From assembly GCA_000411415.1 (NCBI GenBank), contig KE150451.1, positions 434,717 through 498,716 on the forward strand: 64,000 nucleotides of DNA. The letters run 5' to 3'. This document shows, piece after piece, positions 36,949 to 45,924 of the stretch. The position numbers and the translations under genes are program-made. Positions within the stretch are counted from its first letter, which is position 1; every line of letters begins with the position of its first letter. This stretch comes from Actinomyces sp. HPA0247 (GTDB lineage Bacteria > Actinomycetota > Actinomycetes > Actinomycetales > Actinomycetaceae). Under the pieces are notes generated by a model that was not told where the DNA came from, did not search any database, and was given only the letters and a program-made list of their open reading frames with translations.

Positions 36949-37108
36949 CGGGACAAAACTCTCCCTGCTCAACACATCAGCCCAAGCAACGGGACAAAAT
37001 TCTCCCTGCTCGTCGTAAAACGCTCATTTTGGCCTGTTTTACGCATGCAGGGAGAGTTTTATCCCGGATATGACATCCATGGCCCCCAGCAGGGAGAGTT
37101 TTATCCCG
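36949..37108. repeat. Two-forward, two-reverse array of a 20-21-bp motif with inner hairpin
   Basis: CGGGA(C/T)AAAA(C/T)TCTCCCTGC occurs forward at 36949-36968 and 36990-37009 (41 bp apart) and reversed at 37047-37066 and 37089-37108 (42 bp apart). Between the pairs lies a separate hairpin, CGTAAAAC (37014-37021) with GTTTTACG (37036-37043). Confidence 0.85.
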
Positions 37109-37194
37109 GCATCCTGGTCGCTCATGGGCCACACCCAGGATCTGCGATGATCATCCACGTGCTCCTCGCGCGACAGCGCCCATGACGCGCATAT

Positions 37195-37293
37195 GCGGAT
37201 AGGTTATCGCTACGCGGATAGGTTATTCCCACGCGGATAGGTTAATATGCTATCCGCATGCGCATAACCTATCCGTAACGTCACAACCTATCC
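37195..37293. repeat. Three-forward, three-reverse array with exact 19-bp period
   Basis: GGATAGG occurs at 37197, 37216 and 37235 within the longer motif GCGGATAGGTTA. Its reverse, (C/G)CTATCC, occurs at 37249, 37268 and 37287. All spacings within each set are exactly 19 bp. The inner copies form a hairpin GCGGATAG / CTATCCGC with a 9-nt loop. Confidence 0.9.
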
Positions 37294-37523
37294 ATATGTC
37301 GCACGTTCATCACCGATCCACGCCGCCCCCACCAGCGCCGTCGCTCGCGGGCGCACGGAGCCCCAACGCTCACACCCTCCTCAATACAACCAACTGGCAG
37401 CGAGTCGGGCGACGTGCACTCCGATGTTGCGGTATCGTCATCGACTCTCCTTTCCGTTCAACAGACGGGTGTGCCCGGTGGAGCAGCCTCCCCACCGGGC
37501 ACACGAACGTGAATTATTCGTTC

Positions 37524-39140
37524 TCAGGAGTAGTCCTTCTGGAACTTCAGCTCCAGTTCCTCCAGCGAGTGGAACTTCGTCTCGGGGACAACCTTCCAGT
37601 AGAAAAGGAACGAGAGGAAGTTAATGGCCGCGAAGATCGCGTACGTGCCAGCGCCACCGACGGTCGCCATGAGCGGCGGGAAAACAACGGCAACGAGCGC
37701 GTTGGCAAGCCACAGCGTACCCACCGCGATACCGAGGGCAGTGCCACGGACGGCGGCAGGGTATATCTCGGAGACGAGCACCCAGGACACCGTTCCGGAC
37801 TGCTTGATGAACACGAAGATGCAGACGATGCCAAGAACGAGCCAGGGCGCGAAGGTCGGGGCGCCGGAGATATTTCCCTCGCCATCCAGGTAGGGGCTGA
37901 TAAAGACTGCAAACACGGCAGACAGCGCAGCCAGAGAAATCGTGATGCCGAGTTCCTGATACATGCCCACGTGACGGCGAGCGAATCGGGCGACGAGCCA
38001 CAGGCCCACGGCGGAACCAATCGCGGAAATACCACCGGAAACGACGTTCAGGGTGATGGCGTCTTCCATGGGAACGCCGGCGGCGTTGAGGATCTTTGGC
38101 GTGTAGTACATGGCCGTGTTGATGCCGGTCAGCTGGTCGGCGATGCCCAGGACGATACCGATGTAGAGGAGCTTGCGAGCCCACTTCACGGTGAGGATCT
38201 GGGACAGCGACCAGTTTTCCTGAGCAGACTCTGCACGCTGGACATCGAGCATCTCGTTGATCTCGCCAGCGACGTCATCCTTCTTTTCGTCGCGTACACG
38301 CTTGAGGGAGCCGATGGCCTCGACAATGCGCAGATTGGCGGCGTGCCAGCGCGAGGACTCGGGCACAGTGCGGATACCGATCCACAGGGCGATGGCGGGC
38401 AGCGAGCACAGGATGAGCATGTAGCGCCAGGTCAGACCATTTCCCGTGCCGGCGACATCCGCAATATTAACGGCGGCCTGGACGGTCTCCCACGCAACGG
38501 ACGTGCCAGCGTGGCCGAGCACGTGCCCGGAGGCATCCACGGCATCACCGGTCAGGGTGACGGAGGGACCACCCTGCATGTGAGCGATGACAGCGTTCAT
38601 AGAGAAGGCCAGGAACTGGCCGAAGACGATCATCATCTGATCCGTCGCGACAAGGAAACCGCGCAGCCGCTTGGGAGCAGTTTCGCTGAGGAAGACGGGA
38701 ACCGTCGCGGAAGCACCACCAACCGCGAATCCAAGGATGATACGCGCCAGGTAGAGGACCCAGATGTTCGGGGCAATCGCGCAGCCGATGGCGCCGAACA
38801 GGAAGATGATGGCGAGCAACGTGATGTTATGGCGGCGACCAAAGCGGTCGGAGAGGCGTCCGCCGAAGAACGCACCGGCCGCAGCACCGATGCACAGCAG
38901 GCCGCCGACCCAGCCTTCTTCGAAGGTGGTCATGTTCAGACCACCGGCACCTCCGGGCATGTACATGTATGGCAGGGCGCCAGCGACGACGCCGGTGTCA
39001 TAGCCGAAGAGGAGAGAGCCCAGCGTCGCGATGGCGGCAATTGCGCCCAGGGAGCGCTTCGCACCGGAAGCAGGGGTCTTCTCGACGAGCTCGCGCACCC
39101 TGTCGGGTGTGTAGTCGTCAATCGTTGGAGTGTGTGGCAT
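37524..39140 (-). CDS. MFS sugar:proton symporter (sugar porter family; possibly inositol)
   Basis: 538 residues with 12 hydrophobic segments. Sugar-porter signatures are present: FGYDTGVVAGAL in helix 1, GGRLSDRFGRRHN after helix 2, VPESSRW in the central loop, QLTGINTAMYY in helix 7 and VPETKFHSLEELE at the C terminus. GAGGAG lies before the ATG and excludes the longer frame. A remnant of iolB lies about 270 bp upstream, so myo-inositol is a candidate substrate, but xylose, glucose or others cannot be excluded. Confidence 0.88.
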   Translation of the reverse strand: MPHTPTIDDYTPDRVRELVEKTPASGAKRSLGAIAAIATLGSLLFGYDTGVVAGALPYMYMPGGAGGLNMTTFEEGWVGGLLCIGAAAGAFFGGRLSDRFGRRHNITLLAIIFLFGAIGCAIAPNIWVLYLARIILGFAVGGASATVPVFLSETAPKRLRGFLVATDQMMIVFGQFLAFSMNAVIAHMQGGPSVTLTGDAVDASGHVLGHAGTSVAWETVQAAVNIADVAGTGNGLTWRYMLILCSLPAIALWIGIRTVPESSRWHAANLRIVEAIGSLKRVRDEKKDDVAGEINEMLDVQRAESAQENWSLSQILTVKWARKLLYIGIVLGIADQLTGINTAMYYTPKILNAAGVPMEDAITLNVVSGGISAIGSAVGLWLVARFARRHVGMYQELGITISLAALSAVFAVFISPYLDGEGNISGAPTFAPWLVLGIVCIFVFIKQSGTVSWVLVSEIYPAAVRGTALGIAVGTLWLANALVAVVFPPLMATVGGAGTYAIFAAINFLSFLFYWKVVPETKFHSLEELELKFQKDYS

Positions 39141-39999
39141 ATGGTTCTCCTCTGCACTTCCTCGTCGGAGCGATCCGGATGAACGAGACAGCATCCATAG
39201 CATAATGCCGCGCCCGTGCGCGAACCGCTTCCCGGCAGATATAACGCAGGCCGCGATCGCCCCCTGAGGATATCAAGGCCGAGGCCCCCGCGAGCACCTC
39301 GTCGCCGACGCGCTCACGCCCACGCCAATGACTGTATGGCATGGAGAGCAGGAACGGCATCCCTACTCCTCCACTCAGGAGGCTGCACCTTCAGGCGTTC
39401 AACGCCGTCAGGCGCACGGCTCCCTTGTAGGCTTCGTTGCTGGCGGGTGAGCCTTTCGTGGCTTTCTCACTTGTCCATGGGGAGGCGGGACCTCTTCCTG
39501 GTGTACCCAGGTCGCGCGGATCCAGTGGTGCGCCGGATCGTCGGGGGCGAACTGCACGAGGCACTCGTTCGGGCCTGCCATGACGTTCAGGTCGTACGTG
39601 TCGTAGCCGGGGGCTGCGACGCAGGTCCCGTGGTAGCCGTGGGGCACGGGGGCAACATCGCCGTCGTGGACCTCGCAGCACGGGCCGACGCGGACCTGGC
39701 TCTTAGCCTAGTAGGCGACGTCTTCACAATATGCGCTGTTTTGGACTGGAAAGATATCGATACCTGAACGTCCATTGTCAGAATGCCGACATAGTGGCGG
39801 CCAAAGAACATGAGTGGGGCCTTCCCCTCCATCCGGGTAGCCCGTGAACCTGATGATCCAAGGGCACACTCGACAAACAATCGTCACGCTTTGTCCGCAC
39901 AATATGCGACAGAACGTCATCCCCCTCACCAACATCAACACTGATACCATGTAACCATATTGAATTAACACGCAGTCGCGCCGCACATGAAGGTTTGAC
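39141..39999. other. Intergenic region with iolB remnant and possible operators
   Basis: Apart from the iolB fragment, the 290 bases before the GntR gene contain two copies of CACAATATGCG (39725-39735 and 39899-39909), the second inside an imperfect palindrome TGTC..GACA. They could be operators for the adjacent GntR regulator. Confidence 0.5.
39408..39707 (-). pseudogene. iolB: Remnant of 5-deoxy-glucuronate isomerase (iolB), C-terminal part only
   Basis: About 70 codons resemble the C-terminal cupin part of IolB: EVHDGDVAPVPHGYHGTCVA followed by APGYDTYDLNVMAGP and, near the end, DDPAHHWIRATW. The frame is closed upstream by an in-frame TAG at 39708-39710, no start codon or N-terminal two thirds exist, and the end runs on into unrelated residues. 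IolB acts in myo-inositol degradation. The remnant suggests that an iol locus has decayed here, leaving a transporter and a regulator. Confidence 0.75.
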
Positions 40000-40767
40000 A
40001 TGTCCAAAACACCGCGCAGCTCGGAGAATGCTCCCTACGTTCCGGACATTACGCTGGACCGTTCTTCTCCCGTGCCCCTGTACTTTCAGATCTCGGAGCC
40101 CATCGCACAGCTCATTAACTCCGGAGCACTGCCTGCGGACACACGCCTGGAGGACGAGCTATCGATGGCGGCGCGGCTGCACGTCTCTCGCCCCACGGCA
40201 CGACAGGCACTCCAGCGCCTCGTCGACCGCGGCCTTCTGACGCGCCGTCGCGGCGTCGGCACGATCGTCTCGCCGCGCCACGTCCACCGTCCCATGGAGC
40301 TCACCTCGCTCATGCGCGACCTGGTCAACGCAGGCCACAAGGTACACACGACCATTCAGCGTTACGAGGCACGTCCGGCCTCAGCGCAGGAAGCTGACAT
40401 CCTCACAGTCGCCGAGGGCGCCCTCATTGTTCACATCGAGCGCACGCGTTTTGCCGACGATGAGCCGATCGCAGTTCTCACGAACCTCATCCCCGCCGAC
40501 ATTGCCCCAACTATGCAGGAGCTCGAATCCGGTTCCCTGTACGACCTCATGCGCGAGCACGGGGTCATCCTGGCTTCTGCACGCCAAGTGATCGGTGCGC
40601 GTAGTGCGACGGTGAAGGAAGCGACTCTCCTGTCGGAGCGTCGCGGCGCGGCCCTGCTGACAACGCAGCGCACGACATACGACCCCTCGGGACGCATCGT
40701 GGAATACGGCGATCACATCTACCGCGCATCGCGCTACTCCTTCGAAGCCAGCCTTTTCGCCCAATGA
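40000..40767 (+). CDS. GntR family regulator of the HutC type (HTH plus UTRA domain)
   Basis: 255 residues. Residues about 25-95 form a GntR winged helix (VPLYFQISEPIAQLI, then RLHVSRPTARQALQRLVDRG). The remainder is a UTRA effector-binding domain, ending YGDHIYRASRYSFEASL, the usual UTRA tail. UTRA domains bind small sugars or related metabolites. It is divergent from the MFS transporter region and probably controls it. The effector is unknown; inositol or a derivative would fit the iolB remnant. Confidence 0.9.
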   Translation: MSKTPRSSENAPYVPDITLDRSSPVPLYFQISEPIAQLINSGALPADTRLEDELSMAARLHVSRPTARQALQRLVDRGLLTRRRGVGTIVSPRHVHRPMELTSLMRDLVNAGHKVHTTIQRYEARPASAQEADILTVAEGALIVHIERTRFADDEPIAVLTNLIPADIAPTMQELESGSLYDLMREHGVILASARQVIGARSATVKEATLLSERRGAALLTTQRTTYDPSGRIVEYGDHIYRASRYSFEASLFAQ

Positions 40768-40881
40768 CAAGGCATTGACACTTTGTCCCAACGAATTGTC
40801 GACAGCAGGAAGTCTTCTCCGCAGACTTACAATTTGCCATGAGGGTCGGAAGCAATCACAAAGGAACGCTTCTCACCATAG

Positions 40882-41337
40882 CCATCGAGCACACCCCCAG
40901 AGCCCCTTCTGGGCTCCGGGGATAGCCCGCCAGCCACCCGGTGGAACGATTCGTCGGATCCGGCCGAGCTCGTACAGTCGATCGCCTTCGGAGGCGTCGG
41001 CACAACCCGCAACGCTACCGTTGTCTGCACCTATATCAACCGGCACCCTGACGCGTACCTGTCTTGAATCGCGGAGCTCGCCGAGGCAACGACCGAGCCC
41101 ACCGAGTCTGAGATCGAACGACAGGTCGTAAACGAACTGTTACTCGAGGCTACCGATCTCCTCGAACCCACCTTCGCGGTCAAGAACAGCCGCAACAGCA
41201 GCCTGTCCATACAGACGTATCCGCGCGTGGCCTGCAGCATTCGCCGCCCATACCAAGGAGCTACACAGCCCCACACCGCCCCCACACTGCGACAAAGAGC
41301 GCAGAAAAATGTCAAGGACATCGCGAACGAACTCTAG
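40882..41337 (+). pseudogene. Coding-like fragment with internal stop, unknown family
   Basis: The frame after an in-frame TAG (40879-40881) runs 151 codons to a TAG at 41335-41337, broken once by TGA at 41065-41067. It reads as plausible protein on both sides of the break (SIAFGGVGTTRNATVVCTYI before; IAELAEATTEPTESEIERQV after), but has no start codon. I do not recognise the family. The 570-base gap it fills otherwise shows nothing. It ends 3 bases before the convergent membrane protein stop. Confidence 0.4.
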
Positions 41338-41339
41338 TT

Positions 41340-42344
41340 TTAGACTCGCATGCTATATAACTCCCGAGCAACCTGCTTAACATAACGCCCGTAATTCCCA
41401 TCAGGATTTCTCGTTTCAGCAACTCGCTCCACCTCAGCAAGGCATGAATTCAGTCCTGCCTGAGGACTACTATCCCCCGGCCCCATACATCCACCCTGTC
41501 GCCGATGCGAAAGAACAGCGATCGTGTCAGGCGAAAAATTAGCTTTAATCCACTCACATGTCATAATCAACGCTTCACAATCACTCAACGCTCGTTTAGA
41601 TTGCTCCTGCGTTACCCCAAAGCTCATCGTCACTTTATGCAGCAACAGACCCGACACAACACGTTCACATCGCCGCATCCATCTCGGCCTTTCCCCAACC
41701 TCAACCATGACAATTGCAGCAAGAAGGCACCACGGAACCTGTTTCTCATCAGCGATGGTTCGTAGCTGCTCCCATAGATCCACACCAACATCTTCTCTAA
41801 CCAATTTTAGGCGTTCCGTAATACCCAAATTATCAGGAGCTCGACTAGCTTTGCGCGTCCCTCGATAAATGAGCGCAACAAACAACGCTGTCCATGCAGC
41901 AGAAACAAATTCCTGAGGCTCTGGAACAAACGGCATCAGAATTTTATACAGCAACACACACAACGCTCCCACAATGAAGGAAACAACTATATCAATTACT
42001 TGCAGCACATAGTGAAAGGGAGCACCTTTCAGATCACTTCGGACCCTATCGAAAATTGAGCGAACTGAGGACAAGACGGAAAATGTAGACACACATGCAA
42101 TATAGGCAGACTGTCTACAAACCCCCACCCGTTCTGCAGTAACAACAACACCAGAAGTTACCACAAAGACAGGCAACACTCTAAAACCAACATACTGCAA
42201 CGCCACTTTCCCTTTGGCACGCTGCAGCTTGGAGACGTTATACAAATATGATTCAGGTTCTTCTTTTTCCACCATTGAGTAGAATATCTTGAGCAGGACA
42301 CCACCGAAGATTCCTAGGAGGATAGATAGTATAAGACCAAGCAT
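41340..42344 (-). CDS. AT-rich orphan membrane protein with possible lysozyme-like C-terminal domain
   Basis: 334 residues. Four to five hydrophobic segments lie in the first 170 residues (LILSILLGIFGGVLL at the start). The C-terminal half is soluble. There, LLAAIVMVEVGERPRWMRR followed some 20 residues later by MSFGVTQEQSK resembles the E...S-x-G-(L/V)-x-Q pattern of lysozyme/transglycosylase folds, which is only a suggestion. Base composition is clearly more AT-rich than the neighbours, pointing to transfer. TGGAG precedes this ATG; ATG 42356 and TTG 42365 are alternatives. Function unknown. Confidence 0.6.
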   Translation of the reverse strand: MLGLILSILLGIFGGVLLKIFYSMVEKEEPESYLYNVSKLQRAKGKVALQYVGFRVLPVFVVTSGVVVTAERVGVCRQSAYIACVSTFSVLSSVRSIFDRVRSDLKGAPFHYVLQVIDIVVSFIVGALCVLLYKILMPFVPEPQEFVSAAWTALFVALIYRGTRKASRAPDNLGITERLKLVREDVGVDLWEQLRTIADEKQVPWCLLAAIVMVEVGERPRWMRRCERVVSGLLLHKVTMSFGVTQEQSKRALSDCEALIMTCEWIKANFSPDTIAVLSHRRQGGCMGPGDSSPQAGLNSCLAEVERVAETRNPDGNYGRYVKQVARELYSMRV

Positions 42345-42479
42345 GCATGACTCCATTCGACACAATCAGAAGATTTGACCGAATCTAATCTGATGAATAT
42401 ACCTTCAGCTCGATTATCCTCTTGCGTGTAGCGTTTTGTGTACATTTCGTGTTCAAAGTTCATAGAGAAGAAGCTGGTA

Positions 42480-45400
42480 TCACTCCAGGACTTCGCTCAG
42501 CGCCTCATCCAGGGAAACTTCCGCTCCGGCGATCATGTCTTCCAGGTTCTCGAGCGTGTAGTGCGAGGGGCCCGCCAGGAATGCGACCATTGCGCCGACG
42601 TCAGAAGCGTCCACTCCCATGCGGGCCGCCCACGCGCGCTGGTACAGGCGCAGCTGAGTCACGAAGTAGGCGACCTTGTCAGGCTTGGTCGTGGCGGTCA
42701 CCGGGCGGCCGCTCTTCCAGTCGACGACCAGGTAGCGCAGCCCATCGCCGTGCACGCGCTCGAACACGGCGTCGATGCGGCCCTGGACGGACACGCCGCC
42801 TACCTCCACCGAGAAGGCCTCCTCAATCGCGACGGCACGGTAGTCCGCGAGCTCGTCCGCAAGGAACGCGCGGAAATTCTCGCGCAGCCGCTCAAGGCGC
42901 TCGCGTTCACCATCCGTCAGCAGAGCCTCCTCTGCCCCGTCGTCACTGCCGGCCAGCGCGGCGTCCTCGCCGGCACCGACATCGGCGGTCGCTGCGATCT
43001 CCGAGGCCGGATCCGCGCTCGCGAGGTGAAGCTCGCGCTCCACCCACGCGTGAAACACCGTGCCCAGCGCGGAGAACGAGCTGGGGCGAGCAGGCATGGG
43101 TCGGCGCATATCTCGCGCAAACTCATCCGCGTCCTGTAGGAGCGCCGACACGGACGTCGCGGGCACGCGCTCGGCCCACAGGTCGACAACCGGCGTCTCC
43201 AGACCCAGGTGGTACTCCTCGATGAGGGCGACCGTATCACGCACCGCGGGGTCATCACCCAACTGCGCCAAGGCCTCGTACACGTCCTGGTCCTGCGCCA
43301 GATCGCGGATCTGCGCCTCGACGGCCTGCGCGGCCGCGGCGACCCGCTGGCGAGAGGGCCCAGGTTCCTCCGGGAAGGTCTCGAACACCCGCGCACCCGC
43401 GCCCTGATCACTGCCCTCCTCGGCCTGAGGGACAGGCATCATCAAGCATCTGCCCTCCCCCACCGAGGACTTCACGGCGTGGTCACGCCACCGCCCGTTG
43501 GACCACATCTGCGGGGCTTCGATGGCACCGACCGTACCCGACGAGACACCAGGCGTGTGCTCAAAGAGCTGGGCGCTGGCATCCATCAGGTAGCGCGACG
43601 GATGCGTCACCTTCTTATTGAACCCAGACATCCAGGAGCCCACCAACAGCTGAGCGCTGCGCGCACGCGTCATGGCCACGTAGGCCAGGCGACGCTCCTC
43701 ACGCTCCGCGTGCTCCCCGAGGGAAGCACCGTACTCGCCCTCCAGCCACTGCTTGAAGGCAGTCGACGGATTCTTTGCCCCCTCAACGTCGAACTCAAAA
43801 GGCGGCAGATCTGCTCGATCCCCTCGCAACGGATGCGGCAACGAGCCGGCGTCGGTCACCCATGCCTTGTTCGTGGGAGGATCATCCGTCCACGGTCGGC
43901 TCTTGCTCTTGTGCAGGGGGAACGAGCCATCGGCCAGCCCAAACACCACAACCCCATCCCATTCAAGGCCCTTCGAGCCGTGGACGGTCAGGATCTGCAC
44001 GGCGTTCGGGTCCGGTTCGCCCAGCGGTGCATCCAACCCATCCTCGCGTTTCTCCGCCATATCCAGATACGCCAGGAAAGACCCGAGGGACGCACCCGGG
44101 GTTTCCTTCTCGTAGGCCGCAGCGACAGAAATGAACTCATCGAGCGCCGCACGCCCACCCATCGACAGCGGATCCGCGATCACATCGTCCAGGGTGCCCA
44201 TGATGAGGATCGCCCGCTCGACCTGCTCTGTAATGGAACGCCCCACACCCTCGCGAACCTGCCGCAGGCGTTCACCAAGCAGCCGCACGCGGCGCACGGC
44301 CTCCTCGCTGATCGCGGGCCGCCCCTCGGCCGCCCACCCGGGCTTCGGAGGGGAATCCACCGCATCCAAAAGGATCGCCTGATGAGGGTGAACACCCTCC
44401 TGACGTGCCAGGAAACGTGCCCAGTCGCCCAGCGCCATCAGGTCGGCTGCACCCAAGTCAATGCCAGCCAGCAGGCGAGCCAGCCACGGGGATGCCTCCA
44501 CGTCGTATGCCAGTTCCAAGGCGGCGCGCACATCCTGCACGGCAGGCTGATCGAGCAGACCACCCAGGCCCACGATCTCCGTCGGGATCCCAGCCTCACG
44601 CAGGGCATCGTCGATCAACGGAAAGTCCCGACGCTGCCTGCTCAACACGGCGACGCTGCGCCGCTTGCCGTCCTTAACCGGCTGCGAGCGCACCCGCTGC
44701 ACGAAATCGACCATCGCGCCGAGCGCCTCATCGTAATCCTGCGTGAAAGCAATGTCGACGGCTCCGGGCCCCGCCCCACCCCTGGGAACCAGGACGGGGG
44801 ACTGCGCCTTGAGCTCCTGCTTGCCCACCTGGAAGGAGGGCACCTCCCGCAGGGGTGCCGCCACCCTGTTCGCAGCCTCCAGGATCGACACATCGTTGCG
44901 CCACGCGGTCGACAGCGTGAGCGTCTGTCCTTCTTCGGACGTGCCCGTCTGGAAACGATCCAGGAAGGACTCCAGGGACGAGGCCGAGGCTCCCCTCCAG
45001 CCGTAAATCGCCTGATTCGGGTCTCCCACTGCGGTGACCGCATGATCTGCGAAGAGCATTGACAGCAGGTCCATCTGGATCACCGAGGTGTCCTGGAACT
45101 CGTCGAGCAGGACCGCACGGAACTCCTCGCGCAGGGACGCACGAACCGCCGGTGCCTCGCGCACGATGCGCGTGGCCAGGACCAACTGATCAGAAAAATC
45201 CAGGACGCCCATCTCGCGTTTTCGCTGCTGGTAGGCGGCGATCGGGCCCAAGAAGGCGATGCGACGCGAATTCACGTCCATGGCCTTACGAGACTCCTTG
45301 TTCCCGCGCCCCACCTGCTCGAGCTCGCGTCCAAATTCCTCCAAGACCTCACGCGCACGCTCCACCGTGTAGCCGTGCTCCGAAATTTCGCCCGCGAGGT

Positions 45401-45905
45401 GCAGGACCTGTCCGACGACGCCAGCCGGTGTGAGCTCATCGTCCAGGTCGGTGGGCCACGACTCGACGATCTGAGTCATCAGGTCGATCGCGCCAGCCTC
45501 CGAGAGCATCGAGAAATCGGGGTCGAGGCCGATGCGCATCCCGTGCTCGGACACGATGCGTTCCGCAAAGGAGTTGTAGGTGAGGGACACCGGGTCTTCG
45601 TCGAGGCGCTCACGCAGCTGCGGCATTTCGCGCGACAGCAGGCGGATGCGCTCGCGCAGGCGCTCCCCCAGCTCACCTGCGGCCTTGCGCGTGAAGGTCA
45701 GGCCCAGGATCGACGACGGGCTCAGGTCCGGGTGGTTGGCGAGGAGCCAGAGGACCCGCATCGACATTGTCTCGGTCTTGCCCGACCCCGCGCCCGCGAC
45801 GACGAGAAGCGGGCGGCGCGGAGCCTCGACCACGCGCACCTGCTCGGGCGTCGGCGTCTTCGTCGCGTCGACGATTGCCTGGATCTGCAGGGCGCCAAGA
45901 TTCAT
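42480..45905 (-). CDS. adnB: AdnB-type UvrD-like helicase with RecB-family nuclease domain
   Basis: 1141 residues. The motor has Walker A GAGSGKT (38-44), LTFTRKAAGE, Walker B AVLLDEFQDTS, GDPNQAIYGWRG and late helicase motifs including VHGSKGLEWDGVVVFGL and RRLAYVAMTRAR. The C-terminal nuclease has VQGRIDAVFERV and YLVVDWKSGRP near residue 1062 (Asp and Asp-x-Lys of the PD-(D/E)xK site). In mycobacteria AdnAB resects double-strand breaks and AdnB supplies the working motor. It starts 19 bp after adnA on the same strand. Confidence 0.92.
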   Translation of the reverse strand: MNLGALQIQAIVDATKTPTPEQVRVVEAPRRPLLVVAGAGSGKTETMSMRVLWLLANHPDLSPSSILGLTFTRKAAGELGERLRERIRLLSREMPQLRERLDEDPVSLTYNSFAERIVSEHGMRIGLDPDFSMLSEAGAIDLMTQIVESWPTDLDDELTPAGVVGQVLHLAGEISEHGYTVERAREVLEEFGRELEQVGRGNKESRKAMDVNSRRIAFLGPIAAYQQRKREMGVLDFSDQLVLATRIVREAPAVRASLREEFRAVLLDEFQDTSVIQMDLLSMLFADHAVTAVGDPNQAIYGWRGASASSLESFLDRFQTGTSEEGQTLTLSTAWRNDVSILEAANRVAAPLREVPSFQVGKQELKAQSPVLVPRGGAGPGAVDIAFTQDYDEALGAMVDFVQRVRSQPVKDGKRRSVAVLSRQRRDFPLIDDALREAGIPTEIVGLGGLLDQPAVQDVRAALELAYDVEASPWLARLLAGIDLGAADLMALGDWARFLARQEGVHPHQAILLDAVDSPPKPGWAAEGRPAISEEAVRRVRLLGERLRQVREGVGRSITEQVERAILIMGTLDDVIADPLSMGGRAALDEFISVAAAYEKETPGASLGSFLAYLDMAEKREDGLDAPLGEPDPNAVQILTVHGSKGLEWDGVVVFGLADGSFPLHKSKSRPWTDDPPTNKAWVTDAGSLPHPLRGDRADLPPFEFDVEGAKNPSTAFKQWLEGEYGASLGEHAEREERRLAYVAMTRARSAQLLVGSWMSGFNKKVTHPSRYLMDASAQLFEHTPGVSSGTVGAIEAPQMWSNGRWRDHAVKSSVGEGRCLMMPVPQAEEGSDQGAGARVFETFPEEPGPSRQRVAAAAQAVEAQIRDLAQDQDVYEALAQLGDDPAVRDTVALIEEYHLGLETPVVDLWAERVPATSVSALLQDADEFARDMRRPMPARPSSFSALGTVFHAWVERELHLASADPASEIAATADVGAGEDAALAGSDDGAEEALLTDGERERLERLRENFRAFLADELADYRAVAIEEAFSVEVGGVSVQGRIDAVFERVHGDGLRYLVVDWKSGRPVTATTKPDKVAYFVTQLRLYQRAWAARMGVDASDVGAMVAFLAGPSHYTLENLEDMIAGAEVSLDEALSEVLE

Positions 45906-45924
45906 CGCGCTGTCCTTTTCCACG

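Larger units (their letters stand above)
36280..37523. other. 1.2-kb non-coding, repeat-filled region
   Basis: No open frame here resembles a protein; those that exist arise from repeats. The stretch holds, in order, a cluster of CCGCCAGA-type repeats, a 45-bp direct repeat, a 61-64-bp imperfect repeat, a two-by-two inverted array and a three-by-three 19-bp array (separate entries). The last 230 bases before the MFS gene show no clear element. Confidence 0.8.

Noticed and set aside
36419-37018. Open frame of 199 codons in the 36-kb repeat region
   Set aside because: Low-complexity repeat translation, antisense frames equally open; composition is not protein-like.
37195-37293. Plasmid-type iteron replication origin
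   Set aside because: The 19-bp period fits, but there is no rep gene, AT-rich unwinding region or other plasmid feature nearby, and the units are inverted in two equal sets.
36280-42344. Genomic island with integrase or insertion sequence
   Set aside because: No transposase, integrase, target duplication or tRNA border could be found, though the content is accessory.
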